Shown: positions 8,050-16,153, counted from the first letter of the stretch. The stretch is 64,000 nt of DNA from Streptomyces sp. R33 (GCF_041200175.1 NZ_CP165727.1:4662501-4726500), one strand, 5' to 3'. A program made the numbers and translations. The notes: generated from the letters alone by a model not told the origin.

Positions 8050-8868
8050 ATGGCTGAGTTCCCGGAAGGCGCTCCGTGCTGGGTGGACGCGATGTTCAAG
8101 GACGTGGAGGGCGCCAAGACCTTCTACTCCGACGTGCTCGGGTGGACCTTCGGTGAAGCCTCCAGCGAGTACGGCAACTACACGCAGGCGTACTCCGACG
8201 GCAAGGCCGTGGCGGCCGTCGTCCCGCCGATGCCGGGGGGCGAGGCGCCGTCGCAGTGGTGTCTGTACTTCGCCTCGCCCGACGCGGCGGCCACCGCCGA
8301 GAAGATCAAGTCGGCCGGCGGCGAGCTGCTGATGGAGCCGATGCAGGTCGGCGCGTTCGGCACGATGGCGATCGCGAAGGAGCCGAGCGGCGCGGTCTTC
8401 GGCGTCTGGCAGCCGGGCGAGCACAAGGGCTTCGAGAAGACCGGGGAGCCGGGCGCGTATGCCTGGGCGGAGGTGTTCACCCGTGACCCGGGCAAGGTCG
8501 ACGGGTTCCTCCCGAAGGTCTTCCCGCTCGGCGCCCAGAAGATGGAGCCCGGCGACGACCCCGAGATGGCGGGGATGGACTTCAAGATCTTCAGCGTCGG
8601 CGGCAAGGAGAACCCGGTCCTCGGCCGGATGAAGATGGGCGACGACTTCCCGGCGCACATGCCCCCGTACATCCAGGTCTACTTCGGGGTCCCGGACTGC
8701 GACGAGGCGGTGGCGAAGGCGAAGAAGCACGGCGGCAAGCTCCACTTCGGCCCGATGGACAGCCCGTTCGGCCGCTTCGCCGCCCTGACGGACCAGCAGG
8801 GTGCGGCGTTCGCGGTGATCGACATGTCGAAGACGACGGGCGAAATGCCGAAGATGTCGGACGCGTAG
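8050..8868 (+). CDS. two-domain VOC (glyoxalase/bleomycin-resistance fold) protein
   Basis: 272 residues from ATG at 8050 with AGGAG about 11 nt upstream. Two VOC repeats are visible, each starting with a CWVDAMFKDVEGAKTFYSDV or YAWAEVFTRDPGKVDGFLPK type strand-helix. The phrases GAVFGVWQPGEHKGF and GRFAALTDQQGAAFAVID close each domain. Such proteins bind small hydrophobic ligands or act as metal dependent enzymes; the substrate is unknown. The frame stays open upstream of the ATG, but only the part from 8050 has family character. Confidence 0.88.
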   Translation: MAEFPEGAPCWVDAMFKDVEGAKTFYSDVLGWTFGEASSEYGNYTQAYSDGKAVAAVVPPMPGGEAPSQWCLYFASPDAAATAEKIKSAGGELLMEPMQVGAFGTMAIAKEPSGAVFGVWQPGEHKGFEKTGEPGAYAWAEVFTRDPGKVDGFLPKVFPLGAQKMEPGDDPEMAGMDFKIFSVGGKENPVLGRMKMGDDFPAHMPPYIQVYFGVPDCDEAVAKAKKHGGKLHFGPMDSPFGRFAALTDQQGAAFAVIDMSKTTGEMPKMSDA

Positions 8869-8921
8869 CCGTCCCCTCCGGGGCGGCCGGGACGGGGCCT
8901 CCGACCGGGCGGCCCCGCCCC

Positions 8922-9184
8922 CTACGCGTAGAGGGGCAGGCCCTCGGTGGAGACGGTCCCTGGAGCTCGTCTTCCACGTCCGGAGCTCCGGTGTGGGCTA
9001 CGAGCTCGTCCGGCATCACCTTCTCCAGGCGCTTCCTCAGGCGCAGCGCGGTGAGCTCGTGAGGGCTGCTGGGCGCCGTCATGTCGTGGACGATGCCTTC
9101 CTTGGTGATCTCCAGCTTGCCGGGCACGGTGTTCTGCATGTGCTCGACTGCGGCGCGCATCGCCCGGTAGCGGATGACGGTCAT
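8922..9184 (-). pseudogene. Uma2-family endonuclease remnant with internal deletion
   Basis: An ATG at 9184 overlaps the stop of the upstream HTH gene (ATGA), so the pair formed an operon. The first 75 or so residues look like the start of a Uma2 (DUF820, PD-(D/E)XK-like) protein: GKLEITKEGIVHDM, SPHELTALRLRKRLEKVMPD, VAHTGAPDVEDEL. Near 8960 the frame switches directly into what looks like the family's C-terminal end, TVSTEGLPLYA plus a TAG at 8922-8924, read one frame over. The middle of the protein, about 100 residues including the catalytic core, is missing. In its own frame the N-terminal part runs on into unrelated sequence. Confidence 0.6.
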
Positions 9185-10100
9185 GCGGGGGCGCAGCCCT
9201 TGCAGGTGCCGGGGGTCGGGGCGCGGAAGGCGCGGTCGCATTTCTCGCAGGTCTGGAAGGCGTCCGGGGGGACGAACTGTGTTCTGCGGGCCAGCGGTGG
9301 CAGCGATGGCGGGAGCTGGGCCGTCAGGCGGGGCGATCAGGCCCGCCGGGTTGCGGGGGTTGTCCGGGAGGTTCGCCGTGAGGGCGCTGGTCACCGCCTG
9401 GTGGGTGGCTCCGCGTTCCAGCCAGGCCTCGACGCCGCCCGCGAGGCGTTGGACGTCCCGCGCGCCGAGGAGCAGGCGGGGGTCGGCCCGGCGGAGTTCG
9501 GCCAGGAGCTCCTCGGCCAGCTGTCGGCGGGCCGGGTTGCGGGTTGCGGGGCGCCGGGAGGGCCGCCGCCCGGGGGTTCGCCGCCGGGCTGGGCTGCCGG
9601 TCCCATGGCGCTGGGCCGTGGTCCGGTACCGGTACCGGTGCGGGCTCGGGTTCCGGCTCGGGCCCGGGTTCCAGGCCGGGCTCCGGGGCCGGTACGGGTT
9701 CTGGCTCCGGTACGGGGTCGGATCCCGGGGCGTGCGCGGGCTCCGCCTCCGGTCGGGTGACGGCCTTCGGGGCGTTGCAGAACACCGTACGGGTGACGAT
9801 CCGCCCGTCCGGGAGCTTCTCCTGGAGCCGCCGCAGGTACCCGTACGCCTCCAGCTCGCCCAGCGCCTTGGCGATCGCCTTCTCGCCGAGGGGCAGCTGC
9901 CTGGCCAGGGCTTTGATGCCGACCGGGGTGCCGCGGGGCACGGACTGGATGTACGAGGCGAGGGCCCGCGCGTTCATCGACAAGTGGGGATGCCGGATCA
10001 GGTCGTTGCTGACCACGGTGAAATTGCGGGTCTGCCGGACGTTGGCGTGTTGAACGCCGTACGCGGCGGGCGAGGTCGCGTTAGAGTGCTGGAAAGCCAT
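9181..10100 (-). pseudogene. HTH-domain regulator, broken by two frameshifts
   Basis: From ATG at 10100 the first frame encodes a helix-turn-helix protein: NFTVVSNDLIRHPHLSMNAR, IKALARQLPLGEKAIAKALG, ELEAYGYLRRLQEKLPDGRI, TRTVFCNAP, then a Pro/Glu-rich linker. The expected continuation is found in a second frame (ARRQLAEELLAELRRADPRL, GVEAWLERGATHQAVTSAL) and the expected Cys-rich end in the third (FQTCEKCDRAFRAPTPGTCK, stop 9181). The first shift is explained by a tandem 7-base duplication at 9534-9547, the second by a 2-base loss near 9328-9334. Both could in principle be sequencing error, but the adjacent Uma2 remnant argues for real decay. Confidence 0.7.
9534..9547. repeat. 7-bp tandem duplication (GGGTTGC x2) that breaks the HTH gene
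   Basis: GGGTTGC occurs at 9534-9540 and again at 9541-9547. Removing one copy joins the N-terminal frame (...PAPRNP) to the downstream frame (ARRQLAEELL...) with no other change. Confidence 0.75.
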
Positions 10101-10455
10101 CGGGAAGTTGGATCCTTCTCGTGGTCAGGCCCTCGTCAGGATTGCGAGTCCCGGCGGGGGCCGTCCTGTTGTCTGGGTGTCGCGGCGAGCACATGCCAGG
10201 CAACCGCCATGAAATCCAGCCGAGTTGGGACCTTCACCCGTGTGAGTGAGTGCCGCTCCGGGGAGGCCGGAGGGGTTGGGTGGGGTTTCTTTCTCTCGGT
10301 TCTTCCAAAGACAATGCGTCGTGCCGCACCGGGTCGCGCCCGGGCACGACCCGCCTGCGCGAGCGGCCCGTACGCATGTCCACGACTTTGTCCAAGGCTG
10401 TCGAGACTGCCTCAACGCGAGTGACGGGTAAGGCGCGTTGAGGAGGTGGGTGCGC
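10101..10455. other. 355-base divergent intergenic region
   Basis: It lies between the divergent HTH pseudogene and the Scr1-type regulator. I see no convincing gene. A pyrimidine-rich stretch (TTTCTTTCTCTCGG) lies near 10288-10301. The only clear signal is AGGAGG at 10441-10446, which is the ribosome site of the downstream gene. Confidence 0.5.
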
Positions 10456-10911
10456 ATGGGCGTGGACGTGGACGGTGACGGTACGGATGAGCACAGCTGG
10501 TCCGTGGACCCCGAGGACGAGCAGGGCGCGGCGGTGGTCGCGGCGCTCGGCCGGCAGATGCGGGCGCGGAGGGAAGCGCTGGGGATGCGGGTCGGCGACC
10601 TGGCGGCGGTGATCCAGGACGGCGAGGCCCTGATCTACAAGGTCGAGGGCGGCAAGCGGATCGCCAAGCCGGAGTACTTGGACAAGGTGGACGACGCACT
10701 GAAGGCCGGCGGCCTGATCCGGGCCATGCGGGAGGACCTGGTCGCTGACGGTACGGCGGTGGGACGCTCCGAAGGAGCATTCAACGGACGCCCTGTGTCC
10801 GACCCGAAGCGGCTCCGGACCCTTGACCTGCGGTATGGCATGCTCCGGGCCCAGGCGCTGACGCCCTGGGAGTCGCGCGCCTTTATCGAGCAACTGCTGG
10901 GAGAGACATGA
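10456..10911 (+). CDS. Scr1-type HTH regulator, internally deleted (short form)
   Basis: 151 residues from ATG at 10456; AGGAGG at 10441-10446 gives 9-nt spacing, whereas the GTG at 10450 would be too close. The N-terminal half is an XRE-type helix-turn-helix (LGRQMRARREALGMRVGDLA, YKVEGGKRIAKPEYLDKV). The C-terminal end VGRSEGAFNGRPVSDPKRLR, LRYGMLRAQALTPWESRAFI is the terminus of the DUF5753 (Scr1-family TA-like antitoxin) domain. Family members are usually about 280 residues; roughly 130 residues between the two parts are missing, joined in frame after about residue 100. The stop overlaps the DUF397 start (ATGA), as is normal for this pair. Confidence 0.8.
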   Translation: MGVDVDGDGTDEHSWSVDPEDEQGAAVVAALGRQMRARREALGMRVGDLAAVIQDGEALIYKVEGGKRIAKPEYLDKVDDALKAGGLIRAMREDLVADGTAVGRSEGAFNGRPVSDPKRLRTLDLRYGMLRAQALTPWESRAFIEQLLGET

Positions 10912-11165
10912 TCCACAAAGCCGAGCTGGACTGGTTCAAGAGCAGCTACAGCAGCAGCAGCGACATCAACGACTGCGTCGAAGTGGCGTGGGTCAAGAGC
11001 AGCTACAGCGATGGCAGCGAAGGCGACTCCTGCGTCGAGGTGGCGGCCTGTCCCGAAGCCGTCCGCGTGCGGGATTCCAAGGTGCTCGACGGGCCCCAGC
11101 TGGCGCTGACGCCGCACGCCTGGGCCGGTTTCGTCTCGTACGCGCGCGACGTCAGCCCTCGTTGA
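10908..11165 (+). CDS. DUF397 protein with duplicated N-terminal motif
   Basis: 85 residues; ATG at 10908 overlaps the previous stop. DUF397 proteins are the usual small partners of Scr1-type regulators and are thought to form toxin-antitoxin-like pairs in Streptomyces. The family motif W-x-KSSYS...CVEVA occurs twice: WFKSSYSSSSDINDCVEVA then WVKSSYSDGSEGDSCVEVA, an exact 19-residue spacing. The DNA repeat TCAAGAGCAGCTACAGC is identical at 10936 and 10993. The normal ending follows (VRVRDSKVLDGPQLALTPHA). The 3' end overlaps the convergent lipoprotein gene by 14 bases. Confidence 0.88.
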   Translation: MIHKAELDWFKSSYSSSSDINDCVEVAWVKSSYSDGSEGDSCVEVAACPEAVRVRDSKVLDGPQLALTPHAWAGFVSYARDVSPR

Positions 11166-11691
11166 CGGCGGCGTGGGAGGCCGCGCGGTAGCAGCGGGAG
11201 CTGACGGAGAAGTCGAGCGTCGGCTCCGGCGTCGCGGTGTGGGAGATGACCTCCACGAAGAAGTGTTCGGTCTCGTTCGTGGCCCGGATCTCCTCGGGGC
11301 TGACCTTGCTGATCTTCCAGCCGTTCTCGCCCAGCGCCTTCCGCAGGTTCTGCATGCCGGCCTCGTACTGGTCACTGGTCATGCCGCCCACCGACCAGCG
11401 GTGGTGTAGGGCGTACAGGTCTTGGCCGTACTCGTCGCAGACCGCGAAGCTCATGCCTGTGCGGGGCTCGGTGACCTTGCCCTTGACCGCGACCATCTCC
11501 AGCAGGCGGCCGGAGACCTCCCTCGTCTTCGCGCGCGCCGGGTCGGGATCCATCCGCTCCGGCGTGTAGGGGAGCTCCATGATGTTCGAACACCCCACGG
11601 ACAGTGCCAGCAGCGACGCGAAGACGGCCGTGACGAGACGCCCCGTACGACCCGCCCGTGTCGAGTGCTTTCTTTCCGCGATTCGTCGCAT
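11152..11691 (-). CDS. putative lipoprotein, function unknown
   Basis: 179 residues from ATG at 11691, chosen because AGGGGGA lies about 10 nt upstream and it begins a signal peptide (basic RRIAERKHSTRAGRTGR then LVTAVFASLLALSVGC). The cysteine in LSVGC is a likely lipidation site, though Ser at -3 is unusual for a lipobox. The mature part has about 145 residues with YEAGMQNLRKALGENGWKIS and HFFVEVISHTATPEPTLDF, and no domain I recognise. The frame is open further upstream but without coding character. Confidence 0.7.
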   Translation of the reverse strand: MRRIAERKHSTRAGRTGRLVTAVFASLLALSVGCSNIMELPYTPERMDPDPARAKTREVSGRLLEMVAVKGKVTEPRTGMSFAVCDEYGQDLYALHHRWSVGGMTSDQYEAGMQNLRKALGENGWKISKVSPEEIRATNETEHFFVEVISHTATPEPTLDFSVSSRCYRAASHAAVNEG

Positions 11692-11832
11692 CCGGCCCGT
11701 CCCCCTGGTGGTCCCTGTCCCCGGCCCTGACCGTACCTGGCGGCTTGGGCGCATCCCCTCCCCCTCCCCGTGGGCCCGGCTTTCGCTCCCGCGGCCCGTG
11801 GAGGATCGTGGGGAGTGGAAGGGAGGCGCGTC

Positions 11833-12024
11833 ATGCGCAAGGTCATGGACTGCAGGGAGTACCCCAGCGAGATCGGGTGCACCCTGATGATCACGGGTGA
11901 GGAAGACGAAGTCATGGGCGCGGCCGTCCAGCACGCGGTCGCCGTGCACGGTGAAGAGGACACTCAGGAGTTCCGCGACGCGCTGCGCGGCATGCTGAAG
12001 CCCGAGGTGCCCCAGCACGCCTGA
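11833..12024 (+). CDS. DUF1059 small protein
   Basis: 63 residues from ATG at 11833, with GGGAGG about 7 nt upstream. The pattern MRKVMDCREYPSEIGCTLMI and EEDEVMGAAVQHAVAVHG, with two cysteines (7 and 16), matches the DUF1059 family of small cytoplasmic proteins. Function unknown. Confidence 0.85.
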   Translation: MRKVMDCREYPSEIGCTLMITGEEDEVMGAAVQHAVAVHGEEDTQEFRDALRGMLKPEVPQHA

Positions 12025-12167
12025 CAACCGCAGGGGCGAGCCGCACGGGTGGTTCCGGCCGGCGGATGCGATGGGGTGAATGCGCCCCAGGGCCGGGGTG
12101 CTTACGGTCGATCTTGTGCGGTTCCTCCGGACCGTGCGAGGTCACCAGCCACGAGGTCGAGCACCCC

Positions 12168-12587
12168 ATGAGCCTGAGCATCCGCAACCAGATCGCCGGT
12201 ACCGTCACCGCCGTCACCACCGGCGAGGCCATGGCCACGGTCAAGGTCCGTCTGGAGGGCGGCCAGGACATCACCGCCGCCATCACCGCCGACGCCGTCA
12301 AGGACCTCGGCATCGCCGAGGGCTCCGCGGTCAAGGCGCTGGTCAAGGCCACCGAGGTGGCGCTGGCCACCGGCGCCGTCGACGGCATCAGCATCCGCAA
12401 CCAGCTGGCCGGTACCGTCTCCGACGTCGCCACCGGGGGTGCCATGGCCTCCGTCAAGGTGGACGTGAACGGTGGCGGGCTGACCGCTGCCATCACCAAG
12501 GACGCCGTCGAGGCGCTCGGCCTGGCCGCCGGCTCCTCCGTGGTCGCGCTGATCAAGTCCACCGAGATCTCGCTCGCGACCGCCTGA
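12168..12587 (+). CDS. di-TOBE (Mop-like) molybdopterin/molybdate-binding protein
   Basis: 139 residues from ATG at 12168. Two tandem TOBE/Mop repeats of about 69 residues are visible, beginning SLSIRNQIAGTVTAVTTGEA and GISIRNQLAGTVSDVATGGA, each ending VALATG or ISLATA. Mop-type proteins bind molybdate or tungstate oxyanions in the cytoplasm and store or deliver them. It stands opposite a predicted molybdenum-cofactor oxidoreductase, with only 8 bases between the stops. Confidence 0.9.
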   Translation: MSLSIRNQIAGTVTAVTTGEAMATVKVRLEGGQDITAAITADAVKDLGIAEGSAVKALVKATEVALATGAVDGISIRNQLAGTVSDVATGGAMASVKVDVNGGGLTAAITKDAVEALGLAAGSSVVALIKSTEISLATA

Positions 12588-12595
12588 CGGCTCCG

Positions 12596-13069
12596 TCAGA
12601 GCCCCAGGCTCGGCGGCGACAGTGCGCCGAACCACACGTGGGTGACCGCGCTGACGTAGCGCGCCCCGCACCGGTCCGTCGGGACCACCAGCTGCGCGCC
12701 CGCCTCGTCGAGGTCCTCCCCGTCGAGGCGGGTCGCCAGCAGCACCGGGCTGCCGCCGAAGTCCGCGTCGAGCTCGGCCCAGGACAGGACGCTGTGGTGG
12801 CCGTCCCCGCCGCTGACCGCCAGCAGGAAGCGGCTGCGGTCCTTGCGCCGGCGCGCGTCGAAGGACGGCCCGGCGTCCGCGATCACGTCGCGCAGCAGCG
12901 CGCCCTCGAACACATGGTGCTGCGGACCGTTCGTCGCGCAGTCGAACGTGACCGGGGCCCGGTGCTGTACCCAGTCCCGCAGGTCCGCGACGCTCAGCGT
13001 CGCCGGGTGGTCCAGATCTCCGTGCAGCATGAGTTTGGCCATGTGCCGATGATGCCCGGGACCGGTCAT
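12596..13069 (-). CDS. small molybdopterin-dependent oxidoreductase domain protein
   Basis: 157 residues from ATG at 13069, preferred because GAGG lies 7 nt upstream; an ATG at 13042 would give 148 residues. The chain LHGDLDHPATLSVADLRDW, VTFDCATNGPQHHVFEGALL and RFLLAVSGGDGHHSVLSWAE matches the oxidoreductase molybdopterin-binding (sulfite-oxidase-like) fold in its short cytoplasmic form. The Cys in VTFDCATNG is where the cofactor-ligating Cys of larger relatives lies. No signal peptide. It converges on the di-TOBE gene. Confidence 0.8.
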   Translation of the reverse strand: MTGPGHHRHMAKLMLHGDLDHPATLSVADLRDWVQHRAPVTFDCATNGPQHHVFEGALLRDVIADAGPSFDARRRKDRSRFLLAVSGGDGHHSVLSWAELDADFGGSPVLLATRLDGEDLDEAGAQLVVPTDRCGARYVSAVTHVWFGALSPPSLGL

Positions 13070-13109
13070 TCCGGAACCTCATCTGCAAGGTTGATGGCTT
13101 GATCCAACT

Positions 13110-13560
13110 CGCAGGTGTGGCTTCATTGGGCATTCTGCCCTCGCAGATCTTGCCGATGCTGGTACACCCTCCGCCAGACGATGTCGCGTGTCACCGGCAT
13201 CTCCGTGAACCGCACCCCCGTCGCGTCCCGCAGGGCGTTCGCCGGCCGACAGCTTGCACAGGTGCCGGGCCACGCCCGTGTGCCGTGCCGCGAAGGTCCG
13301 GAGGCGCTCCGCGAGCGAGTTCGCCGCCAGCATCACCGCCTTGCCCGCCACCACCGTGCCGGCCGAGCCGAAGGCGCGGGATGGAGTTCGCCGCCCTCCT
13401 TGGCGAGGCCCTCGACGGTGGTGCGCAGCGGCCCTCGGCGCGGACGGCCGGGTAGAGGCAGCCGTGCACCGGCTGCCCGTCGACGTGGACGGTGCAGGCC
13501 CCGCAGTCGCCCTGGTCGCAGCCCTTCAGGCGCTTGTCCTTGCATTTACGATGATGTTCC
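13110..13560 (-). pseudogene. remnant of a xanthine-dehydrogenase-type operon (2Fe-2S plus molybdenum subunit)
   Basis: Reading leftwards, one frame gives the ferredoxin motif [20 protein letters not shown] without its N-terminus. A second frame continues [16 protein letters not shown] third frame then jumps to [20 protein letters not shown] and [10 protein letters not shown], which belongs to the middle of the large molybdopterin subunit. The remainder of the small subunit and the first part of the large subunit (plus any FAD subunit) are missing. It lies immediately upstream of a divergent PucR-type regulator. Confidence 0.65.
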
Positions 13561-13564
13561 TCGT

Positions 13565-13579
13565 ATTCGCCTGGCGAAT
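13565..13579. promoter_or_regulatory. inverted repeat ATTCGC-CTG-GCGAAT, candidate operator
   Basis: Perfect 6-bp arms with a 3-base spacer, 43 bases before the PucR-type start codon. It overlaps a possible -10 (TATTCG, 18 bases after TTGCAT), so it may be an autoregulatory site. Confidence 0.45.
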
Positions 13580-13621
13580 GTGGCCGATGTGGGCTGCCAC
13601 CCACCGCAAGGAGTCCCCGCC

Positions 13622-15076
13622 ATGCACGTCCTCGACCTGCTTCAGTCCGACAACCTCGGCCTCACCCTGCTCTGGGGCGAGGATGCCCTTCTCGGCCAGG
13701 AGGTCAGCGGGGTCACCGCCACCGACCTGGAGGACCCGCGCCGTTTCCTGGGCCCCGGAGAGCTCGTGCTCAGCGGTCTGGTGTGGTGGAACGACGGCGA
13801 CCCGGCCAAGGCGGATCGATTCGTCTCCGCGCTCGCCGAGGCCGGGGCCACCGCCCTCCTCGCAGGCGAGGAGACCCACGGCCGGGTCCCGGACGAACTG
13901 GTGGCCGCATGCCGCGCCCACCGCATACCGCTCGTGGCCGTGCCCGCGCAGACCAGCTTCCGGGCGGTCACCGAGGCGGTCTACCTGCGCCAGTGGGGCG
14001 ATCAGAGCCGCCGCCCGACCCGGCTCTTCGCGCTTCCCGAGAACGTGCGCAGCGAGCTCAGCCGCCTCCTCGAGGACGGGGCCGGACCGGCCGAACTGCT
14101 GGACCGGGCCTGCGCCCACCTGGGCAAGGTCGCCTGCTACCTGCTCACCGCGAGCGGGCGCACCGTGGCCCGCACCCCGTCCGCACCCGAGATCCCGGCC
14201 CAGCGGGCCGGCGCCGCGCGGGACGGGCTCTCGCTGCGCATCGAGTCCGAGAGCTCCGCGTACGACGCCTGGCAGCTGCACCTGCCGGACGCGGACGCGG
14301 CGCCCCCGCGCGTGCTCCACGAGATCGCCGAGGTCTTCGCCCAGTACCGCGACGGCCGGGCGCGCCGCACCGGCGCGGTGCACGCGGCGGGCCGGGAGCT
14401 GGCCGCACTCCTCGACGCGGAGGGGCCGGCCGCGGACCCGGGCGCGCTGGAGGAGGCGCTGGCCGCGGCCGGACTCCCGACGGGGGGCGCCTACCGGGTG
14501 CTCGCGGCGACCGACGGCGACGCCCTGGCCGAGGCGCTGGCCCACCTGGAGGACGTCCCGTACGCGGTGGGGCGCTCGGTCGCGGTCCTGTACGAGGCCC
14601 AGGACGCGGCGGTCGACGTCCCGAGTCGGCTCCGCCCGGTCTGGCCGCTGCTCCAGGCGTGCGGCGGCCCGGACGCGGATCTCCGTCTCGGCGCGGGTGG
14701 GCGGGCTTCGGGCGCTGAGGGACTACGCGCGTCGATGCACCAGGCCCGCTTCGCCCTGACGGCGACGGACGAAGTCACTCCGGTCCGCTCGGTGGAGCAA
14801 CTGGACACCCTGGCCGCCCTGTTGGCCGGGGTCCCGGAGGAGGTCCGGGCGGTCTACGCCGCGCGGACGCTCGGGGCGCTCGGTGACGGCATGCTGCGCG
14901 AGACCCTGGAGGTCTTCCTGGCCAACAACTGCTCCTGGACCCGCACGGCGGAGGCGCTGCACCTGCACGTGAACACGGTGCACTACCGGATCGAACGGGT
15001 GGAGTCCCTGACGGGCCGTGACCTGTCCCGCCTGGAACACAAGCTGGACCTCTACGCGGCGCTGCGCTGCGGCTGA
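13622..15076 (+). CDS. PucR-family transcriptional regulator
   Basis: 484 residues from ATG at 13622 with AAGGAG about 8 nt upstream. The N-terminal PucR-like domain (residues 1-130) contains [20 protein letters not shown]. The C-terminal helix-turn-helix of the PucR/CdaR type, [20 protein letters not shown] then [17 protein letters not shown], lies near residues 435-470. PucR proteins control purine degradation or related catabolism. The remnant xanthine dehydrogenase genes just upstream on the other strand suggest its original target, now largely lost. Confidence 0.88.
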   Translation: MHVLDLLQSDNLGLTLLWGEDALLGQEVSGVTATDLEDPRRFLGPGELVLSGLVWWNDGDPAKADRFVSALAEAGATALLAGEETHGRVPDELVAACRAHRIPLVAVPAQTSFRAVTEAVYLRQWGDQSRRPTRLFALPENVRSELSRLLEDGAGPAELLDRACAHLGKVACYLLTASGRTVARTPSAPEIPAQRAGAARDGLSLRIESESSAYDAWQLHLPDADAAPPRVLHEIAEVFAQYRDGRARRTGAVHAAGRELAALLDAEGPAADPGALEEALAAAGLPTGGAYRVLAATDGDALAEALAHLEDVPYAVGRSVAVLYEAQDAAVDVPSRLRPVWPLLQACGGPDADLRLGAGGRASGAEGLRASMHQARFALTATDEVTPVRSVEQLDTLAALLAGVPEEVRAVYAARTLGALGDGMLRETLEVFLANNCSWTRTAEALHLHVNTVHYRIERVESLTGRDLSRLEHKLDLYAALRCG

Positions 15077-15086
15077 GGGGCGCTGT

Positions 15087-15491
15087 TCACGGCAGGTCGA
15101 CGTACACCTCGGTGGACTTCACCCGCGCGGTGACGCTCACCCCGACCGCGATCCCGAGCTCCTCGACCGACTCCCGCGTCACCACGGACACCACCCGGTG
15201 CGGGCCCGACTGGATCTCCACCCGGGCCGCCACGTCGTCGAGCCGCACCGCGGTGACGATCCCGGCGAAGGCGTTCCGTACGGACGTGGCCGTGCCGTTG
15301 CCGGCGCGCGGCTGGGGCTGCGGCACCCCGGCCCGCTCCTTGGCGAAGGCGGCCAGCGTCACGCCGTCGACGGCGCGCGCCCCGTCGGGGGCGCGGCGGG
15401 CGGCCAGCCGCCCGCCGTCGGCCCAGCGGCGCACGGTCTCGGCGCTCACGCCCAGCAGAACCGCAGCCTGCCCGAACGAGTACAACGGCAC
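15087..15491 (-). CDS. HTH-TOBE protein (MerR-like DNA-binding plus molybdate-binding domain)
   Basis: 134 residues from GTG at 15491. The N-terminal excisionase/MerR-like helix-turn-helix is YSFGQAAVLLGVSAETVRRW with ADGGRLAARRAPDG. The C-terminal part is one TOBE repeat (SVRNAFAGIVTAVRLDDVAA ... VTARVKSTEVYVDLP). This layout suggests a molybdate-responsive regulator or sensor, functionally similar to ModE but smaller. TAGGGT six bases before the GTG suggests a leaderless transcript. It converges on the PucR-type gene. Confidence 0.85.
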   Translation of the reverse strand: MPLYSFGQAAVLLGVSAETVRRWADGGRLAARRAPDGARAVDGVTLAAFAKERAGVPQPQPRAGNGTATSVRNAFAGIVTAVRLDDVAARVEIQSGPHRVVSVVTRESVEELGIAVGVSVTARVKSTEVYVDLP

Positions 15492-15497
15492 GCCCGC

Positions 15498-15503
15498 ACC
15501 CTA
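15498..15503 (-). promoter_or_regulatory. candidate -10 (TAGGGT) of leaderless HTH-TOBE gene
   Basis: TAGGGT, six bases (GCGGGC), then the GTG start at 15491. Confidence 0.45.
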
Positions 15504-15532
15504 CCCGCCGGCCCCCGGTCCGACGGCGGTGT

Positions 15533-16087
15533 TCATCGAGCGCCGGTCCTGGCCTGCACGGCGGCGACGTAGCGGACGGTGAAGAGCATCGGGACGACGA
15601 ACCCGGCGGCCTGGACGAGCGTGGCGGACACGGAGTGGCCGTGGCCGGCGTGGGCGAGGGCCGCGAGCGCGGCAGCCGTGACGGCGAAGGCCGCGGTCCA
15701 CACTCCGGTGATGACGGCGTTGGTCCGGACGAACGGTCGCAGGCCCCAGACCTCGCGGGGGGCGGTGCGCTTGGCGATGCCCAGGGTGAAGGGCTTGCCC
15801 ACGAGCAGTGAGACCCCGGCGACGAGCGCCAGCGTGGCCGAGGAGAGGGCTGCCGAGTAGCCGTGCACGCCCGAGTGGGGGTCGGCGAAGGCGATGACCG
15901 TCAGGGCCGCGAAGAAGACCGCGGAGCCGATCTCGATGATCAGCGCGTCGAAGCCGGCCCCGGCCCGGCGCTGCTGGGCGGTCACCGCCACCGCGGCGAG
16001 GAGGCCGGCGAGCGCGGCCCACTGCCACTGGCCGGACGGAAGCACCGCGAAGACGATCCACGGGAGGAAGGTGCGTACGTACGACAT
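15533..16087 (-). CDS. polytopic membrane protein of unknown function
   Basis: 184 residues from ATG at 16087, with GGGGGT about 6 nt upstream. About five membrane segments are visible ([82 protein letters not shown], and one near the C-terminus). The motif GKPFTLGIAKRTAPREVWG between segments recalls small YciB-like membrane proteins, but I cannot assign a family. It is transcribed divergently from the PadR gene; the shared operators make it the likely target. Confidence 0.75.
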   Translation of the reverse strand: MSYVRTFLPWIVFAVLPSGQWQWAALAGLLAAVAVTAQQRRAGAGFDALIIEIGSAVFFAALTVIAFADPHSGVHGYSAALSSATLALVAGVSLLVGKPFTLGIAKRTAPREVWGLRPFVRTNAVITGVWTAAFAVTAAALAALAHAGHGHSVSATLVQAAGFVVPMLFTVRYVAAVQARTGAR

Positions 16088-16116
16088 CGGAGACCCCCGG
16101 TCGATATTCCTGTTCT

Positions 16117-16153
16117 GACATGTCGAAAGTAGATGTTCCAATACTGACATGTC
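16117..16153. promoter_or_regulatory. pair of GACATGTC palindromes, candidate PadR operators
   Basis: Perfect 8-bp palindromes GACATGTC lie at 16117-16124 and 16146-16153, 29 bases apart, in the divergent space between the membrane protein and the PadR gene. The second extends to TGACATGTCA. ATGT/ACAT half-sites are typical of PadR-family operators. Confidence 0.65.
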
